The notes under the pieces were generated by a model. The model worked only from the letters and a program-made list of their open reading frames with translations. It had not been told where the DNA came from and ran no database searches. Below are positions 49,701 to 60,600 of a stretch of DNA of 64,000 nucleotides, in pieces; positions within the stretch are counted from its first letter, which is position 1; each line of letters opens with the position of its first letter. The position numbers were made by a program, and so were the translations under genes. This DNA is from Sarcocystis neurona (Eukaryota; Apicomplexa; Conoidasida; Eucoccidiorida; Sarcocystidae). The stretch lies in assembly GCA_000727475.1 (NCBI GenBank), contig KL647292.1, positions 4,225,132-4,289,131 on the forward strand. The letters run 5' to 3'.

Positions 49701-52700
49701 GCGTGCACGCGCATACGTCGTTAGTATGACTGAGGGGATGCGGTCCTGCTGCAGGCACACGCGTGCTGAGTTGTCCTTTCCCACTTCCAGAAGCGTCCCG
49801 GGGTTTTGAAGCAGCCATTTCTTCACGTAGCCTTTCTTCAAAGAACGTTAGATATATACATATATGTACACATTAATAGATACACACAAACACCTCGCAA
49901 AAACATGAACTTTCAACAGATCTTTTCTCTCTTTACGTACACACTTAACGTCTGGCTTCAAGCAGTTCCTCAAAACACTTCTTTACGCAGATAAACACGG
50001 CCACTTCCTCAGAAGTTGAAACGTCAAACACCTCCCCATATATATATATATGTATATATATATCTGTACACATGAGTGCGGAAGGCTTTCAACGGGAAAT
50101 ATCAGAAGATATCTCACGGGAATATATTAAAAACGCATTGATACAACCATCTGTTAACGGAAAAGTTGATACAAAATCCCACATATATCCAGAGACACGT
50201 CCGCAGCCATCCGGTTGTACAGAAAATGTCGGAAAACCATCCCCTATACGTATGTGTACACACACACACGCCAGCCGATACACAGGTAAACAAAACAACT
50301 GCGAGTCAAACTCTTCTCTGTAGGTGTCCCTGCACACGTGTGTACACGTACACATATCTGTGGAAGAAATAGAGTTTGCAACAGAATGATTTGCGCAGAG
50401 ATATTTGTTCGTGTGGACAGTGCGGTGCAGTCTCTCAAGAGGGTGATTCTACCGGTGACGCATCCCTGGAACACACACATACGCACCTCTTTATCTCTCC
50501 CTACGTGGGTGTACATTTTTGATTCTTTCTCTCGCTCTATTTTTCTACGTGCGTGTACAGGTGCACATACACACGTATGGGATGGTTGACGCGTCAACAT
50601 TTTGAGGAGGTTAGCTGGTTGAAAATTGGTGCTCCCGAAATGCGCGCGCCTTCTCTTACCGACTGAACCGTCGGATGCTGCGGTTCCATCCAACTGCAAA
50701 AGCAGCAGCAGCAGCACAAAAGATTGCAAGACGCCGCATGCGCGCAAAAGCAGCAGGGCCCCCTGCTACATGTCGGTGTCCCGCATAAAAGCCCTCCGGT
50801 CTTACGTCAGCCGCGTCACTCAAACTTCTTCTATACCTAATTCTGTATGTCTGTATGTATGTAGGTATAGGTTGCCACCCCACTCACAAAAAACACGAGA
50901 CGATGTGTATATACCCATATATGTGTATACATGTGGAGGTAGGTCTACGCACCTGCTACGCGCGTCTACACTTGCATACGTACACACGTGAAGATGCAGT
51001 GAAGAAAAAAGCATGTGTGGCCGTGTGACACGCACGTCAGACTTGACATGCCTGTAGCTACAGCGGTACGAGAAGGCGGAAACTGCCCATAACAGAAACA
51101 GGAAAAAGTGCGCTGGCCTCACAACATCCACACACTGACACACGCACCCACCCACCCAACACCCACACACACACAGACACACCAGCGCATCTGCACATAT
51201 ATGGGCGTGCAGATCCTCGTACGAAAACAACGCACAAGTAGAAGCGAGTGACGTAAAAATACGCGCAAGTGACCCTTCTTTAAGGAATACGGACGGGAAC
51301 GGCTGGCAAAGATGAGGCACGCAGACACTGCAGTCAGGTGACCCCGCCGCCACAACAAGGAGGGGGTTGGGCGTGGGCGCCAATGGACAGCAGCGGAAGA
51401 AGATCCTCTCTCATGAGACGGGGGGTACGAAAAACTCAACAGTCAGGCAGCGACTCACCAAAACGACGCACATGCGATTTTGCGGAGCTGAGAGGCCCCG
51501 AGTGTTTACATAGCTCTCCACCACTATACTAGTAGCAGCAGCAGTAGTAGTAGTAGTACTACTACTACTACTACAACACAACAAGAATTTAGAGAAGAAA
51601 TCAAACACAACAGAAGTTAACAATAGATCGGTTGAGAAATGCGTGTTTGCAGTTTGTTACCTAGGTGCTCCTCCAGCTCCTCCCCTTCCTCTACTTGCGT
51701 ATGCAGCAGCACGCAGCTGCTGCTGCTGCCGCATCCGCCGAAACTCCAACTCCGCTTCGCTTCTTCCCTCCGCCCGGGGTGGCAGTATTCGCGTTGCCGC
51801 TGCCCCTGCTGTGAGCTGTAGAGAGTCACAGCAGCCGCAGTGCAGACCAAGCCACAGCAGCTACATGCCTTCTGCAGCGCAGTAGCACTTTCAAAGGCAC
51901 CTGTCCAGTCGTACACACCGCTCCACCCGCATGCACAAGTACTACTACTTATGGATAAGTCCCCACCGAGAGGCATTCTTCTTCTTGGTCCCCTGCGGAG
52001 CGTTTAGGAGTGCAGTGAACGCAGGAACTCCTGGAGAACTGCTGAAATCGTCGTCAGTCATCTGCGCCACAGACTCGTGAAGAGGAGCCTCTGCGCAGCG
52101 TGAGACAGACCAGGCGACGCTGTGTGAGGGAGGAAAAAATCCAGTGAAACGCATCTTATCCCACAAAAAAACGCTCGTGGTCGCCTTTACGTCCTGGTCG
52201 ATGAGACTCCCGGCATCCGCTGACACTTCCAGGACTTCTCTCGCACACATTTGATATCTGCTTTAGCGGCCGTCTTCTCCTTCTCATCTACTCAGGCGGC
52301 TCTCGTCATGCACAACTGCAACCCCCTCACGACATCCCACCTACGCGCGCAACGAAAAGCTAACCAGAGACGCAGAAAGGCTTTTGTGGAAATGACGACG
52401 CTTTGGGATCTCCGGTGGTCCGTTCAAACGCAAAGAAAGAGAGGGGAAGAACCACGGAGACAGAGAAAGAAGGAGAATGACATTTTTGTGTCTGCGTTGC
52501 ACAGTCCACCAATACACACTCGGCCAGTCCGGGTGCAGCTCGCGAGCCAGATGAAGAAAGAGCGATAGACACAGAGACAGAAAGAGAATGACAATTCTGC
52601 GTCTGCCTTGCTCAGCCTACCCATATAGATCCACCCAGAACCGACGCAGAGAGTGCCTTTTCTTGTGAAGTGTTCACGTCTGCAAAAGTCAGATCTGTAG

Positions 52701-54449
52701 GTGGCTCGTACGTAGATAATTCTTTCACTCTCCGCATTTGAAGACTTCTATACTTGTGTGTAACTTGCGATGGACAGGTAACCGTCTGTCACCCTCCTGA
52801 ACACCAGTTCTTGGGAAAACGTGAATATACATCTGTGCAGTGTAATGGCGGTGCTGTAGTAGACTTGTCGGCCATCGGCAAAGCACTGACATACGGATAA
52901 AGAAGGGCCGTCTCGCACGGTGCAACTGTAGGTATATACTATTATATGAGTACCAACGCAAAGGGGTATACACCTACAACGAACAGCTAGTATGGGTGGA
53001 GATGTAGTCTCATCTACCAAAATACGAAGAACCCATGCACAGAAGAAGACACAAATATACAGCATTGCAGACGCAGGTATACTTCGGCCACGTACAGCTA
53101 TTACTTACATCGAAGTTGTCCTCCGGACGGCGTTCACGTGCTTCTCTCTCTTTCTGCGCCAGCCGCGCAGACAACTCCGAAACTTGCTGCGCCAGCAGTG
53201 CGAGCTGCAGAAGACAGCAGCAAAAAACGCCTTCTAGTCTTCGTCCATATCTGATCTGCTTGCAAAGCGGGAGCACGCAGAAAAATGCAAACGCGTGTGA
53301 GACGAACAGCTATCATATAGGTAGAAAAGCACAGAGAGACGGCTCTGCTGCAGGCGCTGGCATGCCAAGCGCCTTCCCCAGCGAATGCAGATCGGTTCTG
53401 CGACTGTCACGCGTGCAAGCAGCGAATCCTCAAGCCTCTGTACGGAATGTACACACCTACAGAAAATGTACCTTGCCCTGCAACAGCACAAATACTCCGC
53501 CTTCAAAGGATACAGGTATGGCTTGCACGCACTAGCGTACATGTACTTTTTGTAGAAAGGCTGTTTGTTCACGGGAAGCGTTGTCCTCCCCTTGAAGTAT
53601 CTCAAAAACACTACAACGTAGAGGCACATTGCTTGTGTACCACTTTTTTGGCTCTTGAGACTATTCGTGCGGTGTTGTTCCACTTCCACCGACCGAAGCT
53701 TACTTGAGAAGTTTCGACAGGAGTGCGCTTCAGAGTAGCACATGCATCAGCACATCCGAACACAATTACATAAACACACCTAGTCATATACAGCAGTTTG
53801 CGTACAGATATCTCAATGGTAAATATTCCTCTGTAAAGGTTTGTGCTTTCTTGTCAAAGCAGTGGTGGATTGAGCATCTTTTGCTTCAGCATACTGTACA
53901 TGCCTGTTCTTCAAAAGAGGCGTCGTCGCCTTCTTCCTCTTCTTCTTCCTCCTCCGCTTCTCTTCCCGCAGAAGCGTCTGCACCACCACGGCCTTCAGCT
54001 TGACGAGCGTCTGGTGTCGAACCGGCTGCTGACACTTTTGGCTCGGGGATACTGTCACTCCCTTGCACATAAGAACTCCTGCTGGTGTTCAAAGGAGTAG
54101 GCTGCAGAGCCAGAAAAGACGTTGAATGATTTTCAGTGGCAGCGGGAGCCGCAAGTACATCAGCTGAAGAGGACACGGGTTCTTCCTCTTCTACTTCATC
54201 CTCTTCCTTGATTTCTTCCTGCAATCGCTCTCTCCGTCGGCCTCCGTGTCTCTGCTTTTGTCGAGACTGTCCGCGTTCCACCGCTTGATCGAGTGTTTCT
54301 GCGTGTGCTGGCCGTCCCTCGTGCGACTCTGTCTCCCGCTGTCCCTCGCGCGCCTGCCGTTGCTGCAGGCGCTCCTGTTTTGACCGAAGCCGGTGGTGGT
54401 GTTCTCTCGTGCCTCTACAAGCGAGGCGTGCGGCGCCTGTGCCTGACAT
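40779..54449 (-). CDS. Large coiled-coil protein, at least 12 exons, 3' end unresolved
   Basis: The start ATG is at 54449. Exons that join in phase: 54449-53895, 53204-53109, 52257-52191, 52090-51949 (donor tentative), 51815-51661 (frame tentative); then, after an unresolved section, 49330-49161, 48678-48537, 47548-47414, 46577-46495, 44846-44786, 42445-42335 and 40943-40779. Exon 1 encodes basic helix ([19 protein letters not shown]), then acidic runs ([18 protein letters not shown]). Later exons are classic coiled coil: [100 protein letters not shown], and [20 protein letters not shown]. Split codons agree across 49161/48678, 46495/44846 and other junctions. The total is at least 500 residues. 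I do not recognise the family. A cytoskeletal, centrosomal or basal-body role is only a guess from the heptads. The real 3' end lies below 40779. Confidence 0.78.
41879..41980. repeat. Imperfect tandem duplication, 56-bp period
   Basis: GTCAGAGTGTTCAGCGAGCA at 41879 is echoed at 41935 (GGCAGAGTGTCCAGCAAAAG), and both copies end in GAGATACTTT. It lies downstream of the last assigned junctions, in the 42334-40944 intron of the coiled-coil gene. Confidence 0.7.
43850..43950. repeat. TATA/CATA microsatellite in coiled-coil gene intron
   Basis: Alternating ACATATACAT and TATATGTGTAT steps occupy part of the 44785-42446 intron. They are low complexity and non-coding. Confidence 0.7.
44395..44545. 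repeat. TATA/CATA microsatellite, second block
   Basis: Dense CATATATG and TATATATA steps fill this block. It belongs to the same intron as the block near 43.9 kb. Confidence 0.7.
44935..45245. repeat. ACAT/ATAC tandem microsatellite field
   Basis: About 300 bp of repeated ATACATAC, ATATATAC and ACGTACATAC units lie in the intron between exons 46577-46495 and 44846-44786. The units are nearly tandem (TACATACATATATACG repeated at 45043-45078). Confidence 0.8.
46420..46480. repeat. CA/TA microsatellite
   Basis: A short ACACATATATACATATACAC tract sits immediately downstream of coiled-coil exon 46577-46495. Similar tracts recur through 46670-47000 in the preceding intron. Confidence 0.6.
47722..47848 (+). 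CDS. Exon-like segment on the plus strand, opposite the coiled-coil gene
   Basis: A very strong pyrimidine tract (TTTTTCTCTCTACCCAG, AG ending 47721) is followed by 41 codons ending at TAG 47846-47848. They encode a charged helical stretch, [20 protein letters not shown]. The complementary strand is intron of the coiled-coil gene. It has no partner exon I can join. The antisense of a pyrimidine-rich intron naturally reads as Glu/Arg-rich, so it may be spurious. Confidence 0.18.
49638..49690. repeat. TATA microsatellite
   Basis: TATATACGTATACATATATA followed by CTATGTATATAAG lies in the intron preceding coiled-coil exon 49330-49161. Confidence 0.7.
50037..50065. repeat. Pure TATA tract
   Basis: An almost pure TA run (ATATATATATATATGTATAT) lies in an unresolved section of the coiled-coil gene. 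Confidence 0.7.
51532..51574. repeat. Triplet palindrome AGT(n)ACT(n)
   Basis: AGC and AGT triplets turn at the centre into ACT/CTA triplets: four or more AGT units face about six ACT units around a central AGTACT. Each half is the reverse complement of the other, so the strand can fold into a hairpin. It lies in the intron between the 51815-51661 exon and the next one downstream. Confidence 0.85.
52455..52627. repeat. Imperfect tandem duplication, about 111-bp period
   Basis: GAGAATGACATTTTTGTGTC near 52473 recurs as GAGAATGACAATTCTGCGTC near 52584, with matching flanks (GAGACAGA before, CTGCGTTGC/CTGCCTTGC after). It is intronic to the coiled-coil gene (53108-52258). Confidence 0.7.
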
Positions 54450-57400
54450 TTTGATGGGGACTCGAAAGACACCTTTGTTATGCCAGCATCCCTCCTACGT
54501 AAAAGAGAACCGATGGAACTCAGGATGAGGGTGGCTAAGCCAGGCCACTATGGAGAACGTCACTCAGATGGGCCGAACTGCATCACGAAGGGTTGGGGGT
54601 GACCACGCAGAGGCCTGTGCTCTGGCAACACCACTGCGGGGTTCACAGCACAGCTGTCAGAGGTTCGAGGGGAAGCAAACTGAACGCAAGCGATGATCCC
54701 AACGCAGCCCGCGCACATCTACACGGAAAACTTGGAGCGCATCTTTACGAAAGTACAGGCAACAAGCGCTGATGGGGGCGCGAGCTTACAGCAATCCCTA
54801 GTTCTCTCGCGTCCTCTCGGTCCGCCCCGCGTGCCAGTGTGGTCAGCACTGCGCGGCCGCGTACACCGCGGGAAAAAGGGGACAAACTGTGCACGCTGAG
54901 GAGTTGCGCAATTAAACGCGATAAGTGAAACTTATGGAAAAACCAACTACGTCGACGCCTGGAGCTATTCAAGAGCGTGTTCAGCGTCGTCGGAGAGCTT
55001 CTTGAGCTCGCAGGTATAGTAGTGCGAAAAGTGTGCAAGGACACAATGCCGTAACCAAGCGGTGCATTCACCTGCTCGAAGTGTTGTGTCTTCTAACAAC
55101 GTGTTGATATGAGATCTCATTAGGGCGAAAGCAGTGACTATTATTCGGAGCACATCCAACAAGTACACACTCCACTTGAAGTGAACTGTCGGTCTGAATC
55201 CATTACGATGAGTCCCCAGGGAATCAACTCGGTACACACATAACCCTCAGCGACAAACTGGTGCAGTGTAAGGCTAAAGACCTCTATTTGTGTGTAATGG
55301 GCAACTACTGGTCTATGCCTTGTGAGCGTCGACGGGCAGCAAGGGGTAAAATCAAAGGTGTTGTCCTGGGTGCCAGCTAGCCAAGGGGGTATGTGTACAC
55401 CCCGCTGCACAAAGCCCGCCAACAGTAAGGACGTGAATTCATACTAATTACAGTAAGCAGGAATGCGTGTAGCACTTCACAACGTGAAAAGCTACAGAGG
55501 TTGAGAGTGGGCAATTTAGGGTGAATGTCGCCAGCTAGCTAACATGCTGTCTTCCGTCTGCACAACGCGGACGCTGCCCCGGCGCCCGCGAGCCGCGGGG
55601 CTCATTTCACTAGCATGGTGGAGGACGAGACACGCATCCCGGTAGAGTCAATCCGTACAGTGCACTGCCCCGTCTAAAAACGAATGAATGGTCTGTAAAA
55701 ACGCCCATCATCACTTCAGGAGAGAGAAGCCTTTGTAATCTGCATCAGTGTTGCGCGAAGTTCAAGTGCCAACGGCCAGCGAAATGATTGAGTTACGGGG
55801 GCCTGGTAGATCGTGCAGCTGCAAACGCCATGCATGGCCTGGCGAAGTGTTACCAGTTCCCGCCGCAATTTTTTTGGTGCGGCGCATGCGGAGCGAACGA
55901 TACGTACGATGGTGTAGCGCGTTGAAGGAAAAACATCCTGGGTGTGCGATACATCTGTAATCTACAGGGCCAGTAATGTCGCGCTTTTTGTGGATCCTCC
56001 ATGTGTTCCTTCAACCACGCGAACTAGACGCAGTCAGATTTCGAATGTCCCGCGCCGACAGGATTCTTGTGCTCAAGAGCTCCTTGGGTCAATACTCCCG
56101 TGAGGCGACGCCGGAGAGTAGATGTGTAGGAGAGCTCGACATCGACAGTGCCGTCCCCGCCCCCTGCCTTGTTCCATACACTCGGGGCAGCCAATGTGAC
56201 TCTCTTCTTTCTCTCACTACTTATTATTACTTCCGCCCGCAGTTCCTGACACTGGAGACACTACCCCGCTGTCTCCTTGGTCGCAGACAAATCCACGTTC
56301 GCCTTGTCGATGTCTATCTCGTAAAAGTTTGATTTGTAACGTCATGTGAGTATCGACTGACCAGTTTGACCGAACTATCCTTAAGTAAAAAGTCACCGGT
56401 GCTTCTGTACTGAAAGATGAGAGTTTTCGTTTCCAACTGTCTCGCACCCGTGTTCATTTCTCTGGTCTCGCAACGCAATCTACAGGAGACTAATTCGTTG
56501 AGTGCGGGCCAAAGCGTCTTGGGCCGTCCCGCCGGGTTCGTCAAAGAAAGTAAGCACAAAAAAGCACACGAAGCCAGCCTGAAGGACGCGAGCTCGTCAA
56601 CAGGCAGAAGTACGCAATTTCGATCCTCACACCACAGGTAAGAGTGCCTTCTCACTGTCGCAAGGCTTACGTGAAGCTCTCCCGTTCGACGGCCCTTAGG
56701 ACGCATTCGTTCGCACTGAAGCATCAACTTACGAGCTCACGCACATCTGCCTTTCGTTTCTTCTTTAGGGATGAAGTATGCTGTTTTTGCACATGAATGC
56801 TCTAGTTGATCTAAAAGACACTATATATTACTTGGTGCGCATCGTGATGTGCTTAAGTTCCAGCCAACCTTTTTCACACTTACGCATTGTGCAAGAGGGG
56901 GATTTTGTCCGCTTGGATGGCCTCACACTCCCCACTCTCGCCCGATGGACTATTTTACATGTTTGAATTTATGCGCGTCTTTGAAAGAATATTCAGACAC
57001 GCGCGCAGGTGTGTCCATGTGCACGTGGTGCCGTGCTTTGACACCGGGGCAGGTCCTTTTGCACCGCACTCACATAAATATGCAAGAAGTTCATTTTCCA
57101 GCTCCTTACGTGCACAGGTATACGCCTGCGTGTCCGCCCTGCAGCTTCTTCAGTGAAGCAGCAACGCCGCCTGCCTGCAATGCAAAGTGAAGCTTCGAGC
57201 TTCTTGACTCTTCCTCTTGCAAGTCCTGGAACTCTTCCTGCTAAACTCTGCGGTTGGATCCTTCTATGGAGAAATCGGATCACGAGTCTTCGTGTAGAAA
57301 AGTGAATTTTTTCACGTCCTCCTGAAATGGAGAAGACTTTTTTCCTCACGGACTGTGACTTTGCTTCCCGCAGCAAGCAGATCTAACAGAGAACCGCCGT

Positions 57401-57678
57401 GAAGGTGGATACGGTGTACGGGAACCCTCGCATATCTTACGAATTCTTCACTGCTCGGCGAGCTGCGGGCAAGATTATTTTGCTCTGCGGGATGAGGATG
57501 AGGCACAAGTGTCGAACACGTCCCACGGCAAGCCGGCTTTGTACCGGCTCAAAAAGTCGTTTTTGTCCCTGACTTCTGCAAAGTGGAGAAGCGTCGAGAC
57601 ATGGTTTCTGCTGCCGTGGCGCTTCGAAGTTTTCCATGTTGCGTCAACGGGGATCAAAGATACCACATGTCTTGCCAC
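54450..57678. promoter_or_regulatory. Divergent intergenic region between coiled-coil gene and UFL1
   Basis: The two genes start head to head here, so both promoters should lie in these 3.2 kb. I identify no specific element. One plus-strand frame, ATG 56417 to donor GTAAGA at 56639, has a hydrophobic N-terminus (MRVFVSNCLAPVFISLVSQ). It is contradicted by an equally open minus-strand frame at 56314-56727. I therefore call neither. Confidence 0.4.
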
Positions 57679-60600
57679 ATGATGGACATCGGAAGTCTTT
57701 CTCTGGCAGAACTGCGGCGGCAGTTTGAGGCGCTGCAGGCTACCCCTCTGCAGCAGGGACTTTCTGAAAGCACGTGCGTGGACATCGTTCTGAAAGTCGC
57801 CAAAATAAAGAAGTTGCACGTGGTTTCTTCCACCAACGGCAAAGATTTTGTGACGCTTGAGCGTCTCAAGCAAGAGATCTGTTCGTACCTTTTAGAACAA
57901 GTGAGGTCCCTTCTCCTGCTGGGGAGAAAGAGGGCGGGGCGTGCAGCCCCATGTGGGACGTGTCCATTACGTGAGCCTCTCAAAGCTTTCTCCAAGGCAT
58001 AGGCCGCACGCTCGGTGGATGCGTCTTCATCTTTTTTCTCCCTTTCTCGCCTGCATTCGTTCTTTTCCGTGCTTCCATCCCCATGTTTCTTCGTCCATTT
58101 GCTTGTGTGGACCATTTCTGTCTACAGTCGTGTTTACTAGTTTGCTGGCAAGCTAGGTCTGGTGGAGAACTCTTCTCGCTCACGCTTCTTCCTCATAACT
58201 TTCCGTACCTGGTCTTCGTCTTCAACAAAATCTGTTCCCCTCTTCCTACTGCAGGCTACTTTCTTGGTTTTCCTGCATCTCGGTACCCTTGCTGCAGGGG
58301 GGTCGCGTGACTATCGCAGAACTCGCGCTTGCCTTGGGCGTCAGCGGCGCGCTGGTCGAAGCCAAGGCGGAGGAAATTGTCAGGAGCAGCGCTGGTCGCA
58401 TCTTCTTCGTGTGTGGAGAAATGCTGTCGAGCTCTTATTTAAATGATCTGGCGGAGGAAGTGCATGCGCTTCTCCAGGTAAAGTCTTCGCAGTGCAGAGA
58501 GATTGCAGACGCAGTTGAGGTGTGACGCCGTAGTAGCAGGGCAAGAGATGAACTTGCACGGCGATGCTAAAGCAACAGACACAAGATGCATGCGTGCTGC
58601 GGCTGAAGGCCGGCGTAGCTGCAAGAAAAATTTGTGCCTGCCTCCGGCGAAAATGCGTCCGTCCGCGCGCAGAGTAACCGAGAAATGCTAATTGCTTCGA
58701 AACCGAAAAGGCAGACACGTCTGGCGTTGCTGTGGGGACTTCGCATGGATTCCTCCGCAAACACACACAAGAACAGCTACAGGACGACACAGCACCTTAC
58801 GCATGCACGTATACACACATACGCACATGCATACGTTTGTGTGTACCTTCGTGTATCCGTATGTCCACACAATCCTTGCCTGTCATCGTAGCAGTACTCT
58901 TAAAGGGCAAAAGCCGTCGTGTCTGGAGGCCGACCGGATGGCCTCGCAGACTCACATGCAGCAAGAAGTATACCGAGGGGAGTGTACGTACACCAGGAGA
59001 CTGGGTGGAGCAGAGGGCACAAGTGTCCAAGACAGCACTGGGGCTGTGACCCGTCGGTCACAGCAGGTGCTTCTAGGGAGGCTGCTCGCAGGGACTGGGA
59101 CGTGCTGTGCACTATGGAGCCACGATGCCGCGCATGTACTCCACGTTGCATGCAGCATGCGAGACGTGCAGTGCGGGACGCAGGCAGCAGGAGACGCGGC
59201 CAACCTAAGGCCTACGATACGTGCAGGTATCGTGGGAGAACAGCGCGGATGTACACGATGTATACGTCGTCTCATTCACACATATCGAACTGCGCGCAGT
59301 GCCCCGTTCCTGTAGAAATGTCGTGTGGGATAGTGAAGACAGCACGCCTAGACGGCTCCAGCGGGTCCCTGCAGGAAGTCTCGCGTCCTGCCGGAGTGGC
59401 GTCGCCCAGAATGTGCAAGCGGCGAAGCATCTCTGCAGCAGGAATGACACGCAGCAGGAGGCGCTTGGGCGGAGGCAATAGAAGACGTCAGCAGGGATCT
59501 GCGGACGCGTCTGACAGAGCGTACACTTTTTTGTGATGCATGAACGAAAGCTGACGGCAACTGATGGTGCTTGCCTTATTACGGGGTGTACGTACACCAG
59601 AAGACGTATGGAAGAGGAACTGCAGGCATCCAACAAGAGGCATTTGGTACAGCAGTAGGGTGTGCGTACCGGCGCTGCTGTTGACATTTCTGTCAGCAAG
59701 CGGAGGGACACACGCAGCAGTAGTCTTCAGAGAAGGCCCGCGGTTTTCTCGGATGCAGAAGCATATCTGCCCGGCTGTGACGCAAGCAGCAGCAGGACCT
59801 TTCCAACGGAGGTGCTGCAGAAAGCCGCGTGTCTCTACACTGCAGGTGTATACAGCCATGTAACTGTGCCGCAGCTGCTGCATGCGTTGTGGGGTTCCGA
59901 GATCAAAATCTGCGTGAGATGGCGAGATTAGGACGAGGGAGGTTTTGCCTCGGTAGTCTTCGTCGGTCGTGTGCAGCACTGTCGTGGCGTGGACACTTTG
60001 CGGGACATGCAGCCGCAAGAAAAACCTGCGTTGCCGAGCCCGTAGAGCTGGATACAGCTGACGCATTGCTCGCTGTGCTCCAGTTGGGCTGCTGCTATAT
60101 CTGCTGCTCGTACGACTGCGGGGGCTCCTTTTCTGGCTGCTGCAGGTCCTGTGTTCCACCGTTTCTTGCTGCTGTTCTGCGGCTGGCGACTGCAGGAGAC
60201 CGGAAGAGTGGCTCTATCGGAGCTGTTCCAGACCTACGCACTGCCGCCAGAATTTCTCCGACAGGAACTTCACGCACGCATCGGCCGACGCTTCCTCGCC
60301 GCAGGTGAGTCGCCACGACGGGGCGCAGCTGCTACGGCAGCCGCAGGAGGAATGGCAGCAGCAAAAGGACGGTTGCTAGCGACGGCAGCAACAGCTGCAC
60401 CAGGCGCACACGAACAGCGTTACCAGCGGCAAGACCAGCAGTAACTGTAGCAACCACTCGGCGGATGCAGCTCGAGTAGTACCAGAGGCAGCCGTCGTGG
60501 CCCCGCAGCATTTATATATGTAGATATATAAATACCTGTTCTTCTGTACATCCGATCTCAGTGGAGGCATAATTCGTTATGTGTGCCTCTATATGTAGAG

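Noticed and set aside
56314..56727. Overlapping open frames on both strands, one with a hydrophobic N-terminus
   Set aside because: The two contradict each other, neither has a family match, and no partner exon could be joined.
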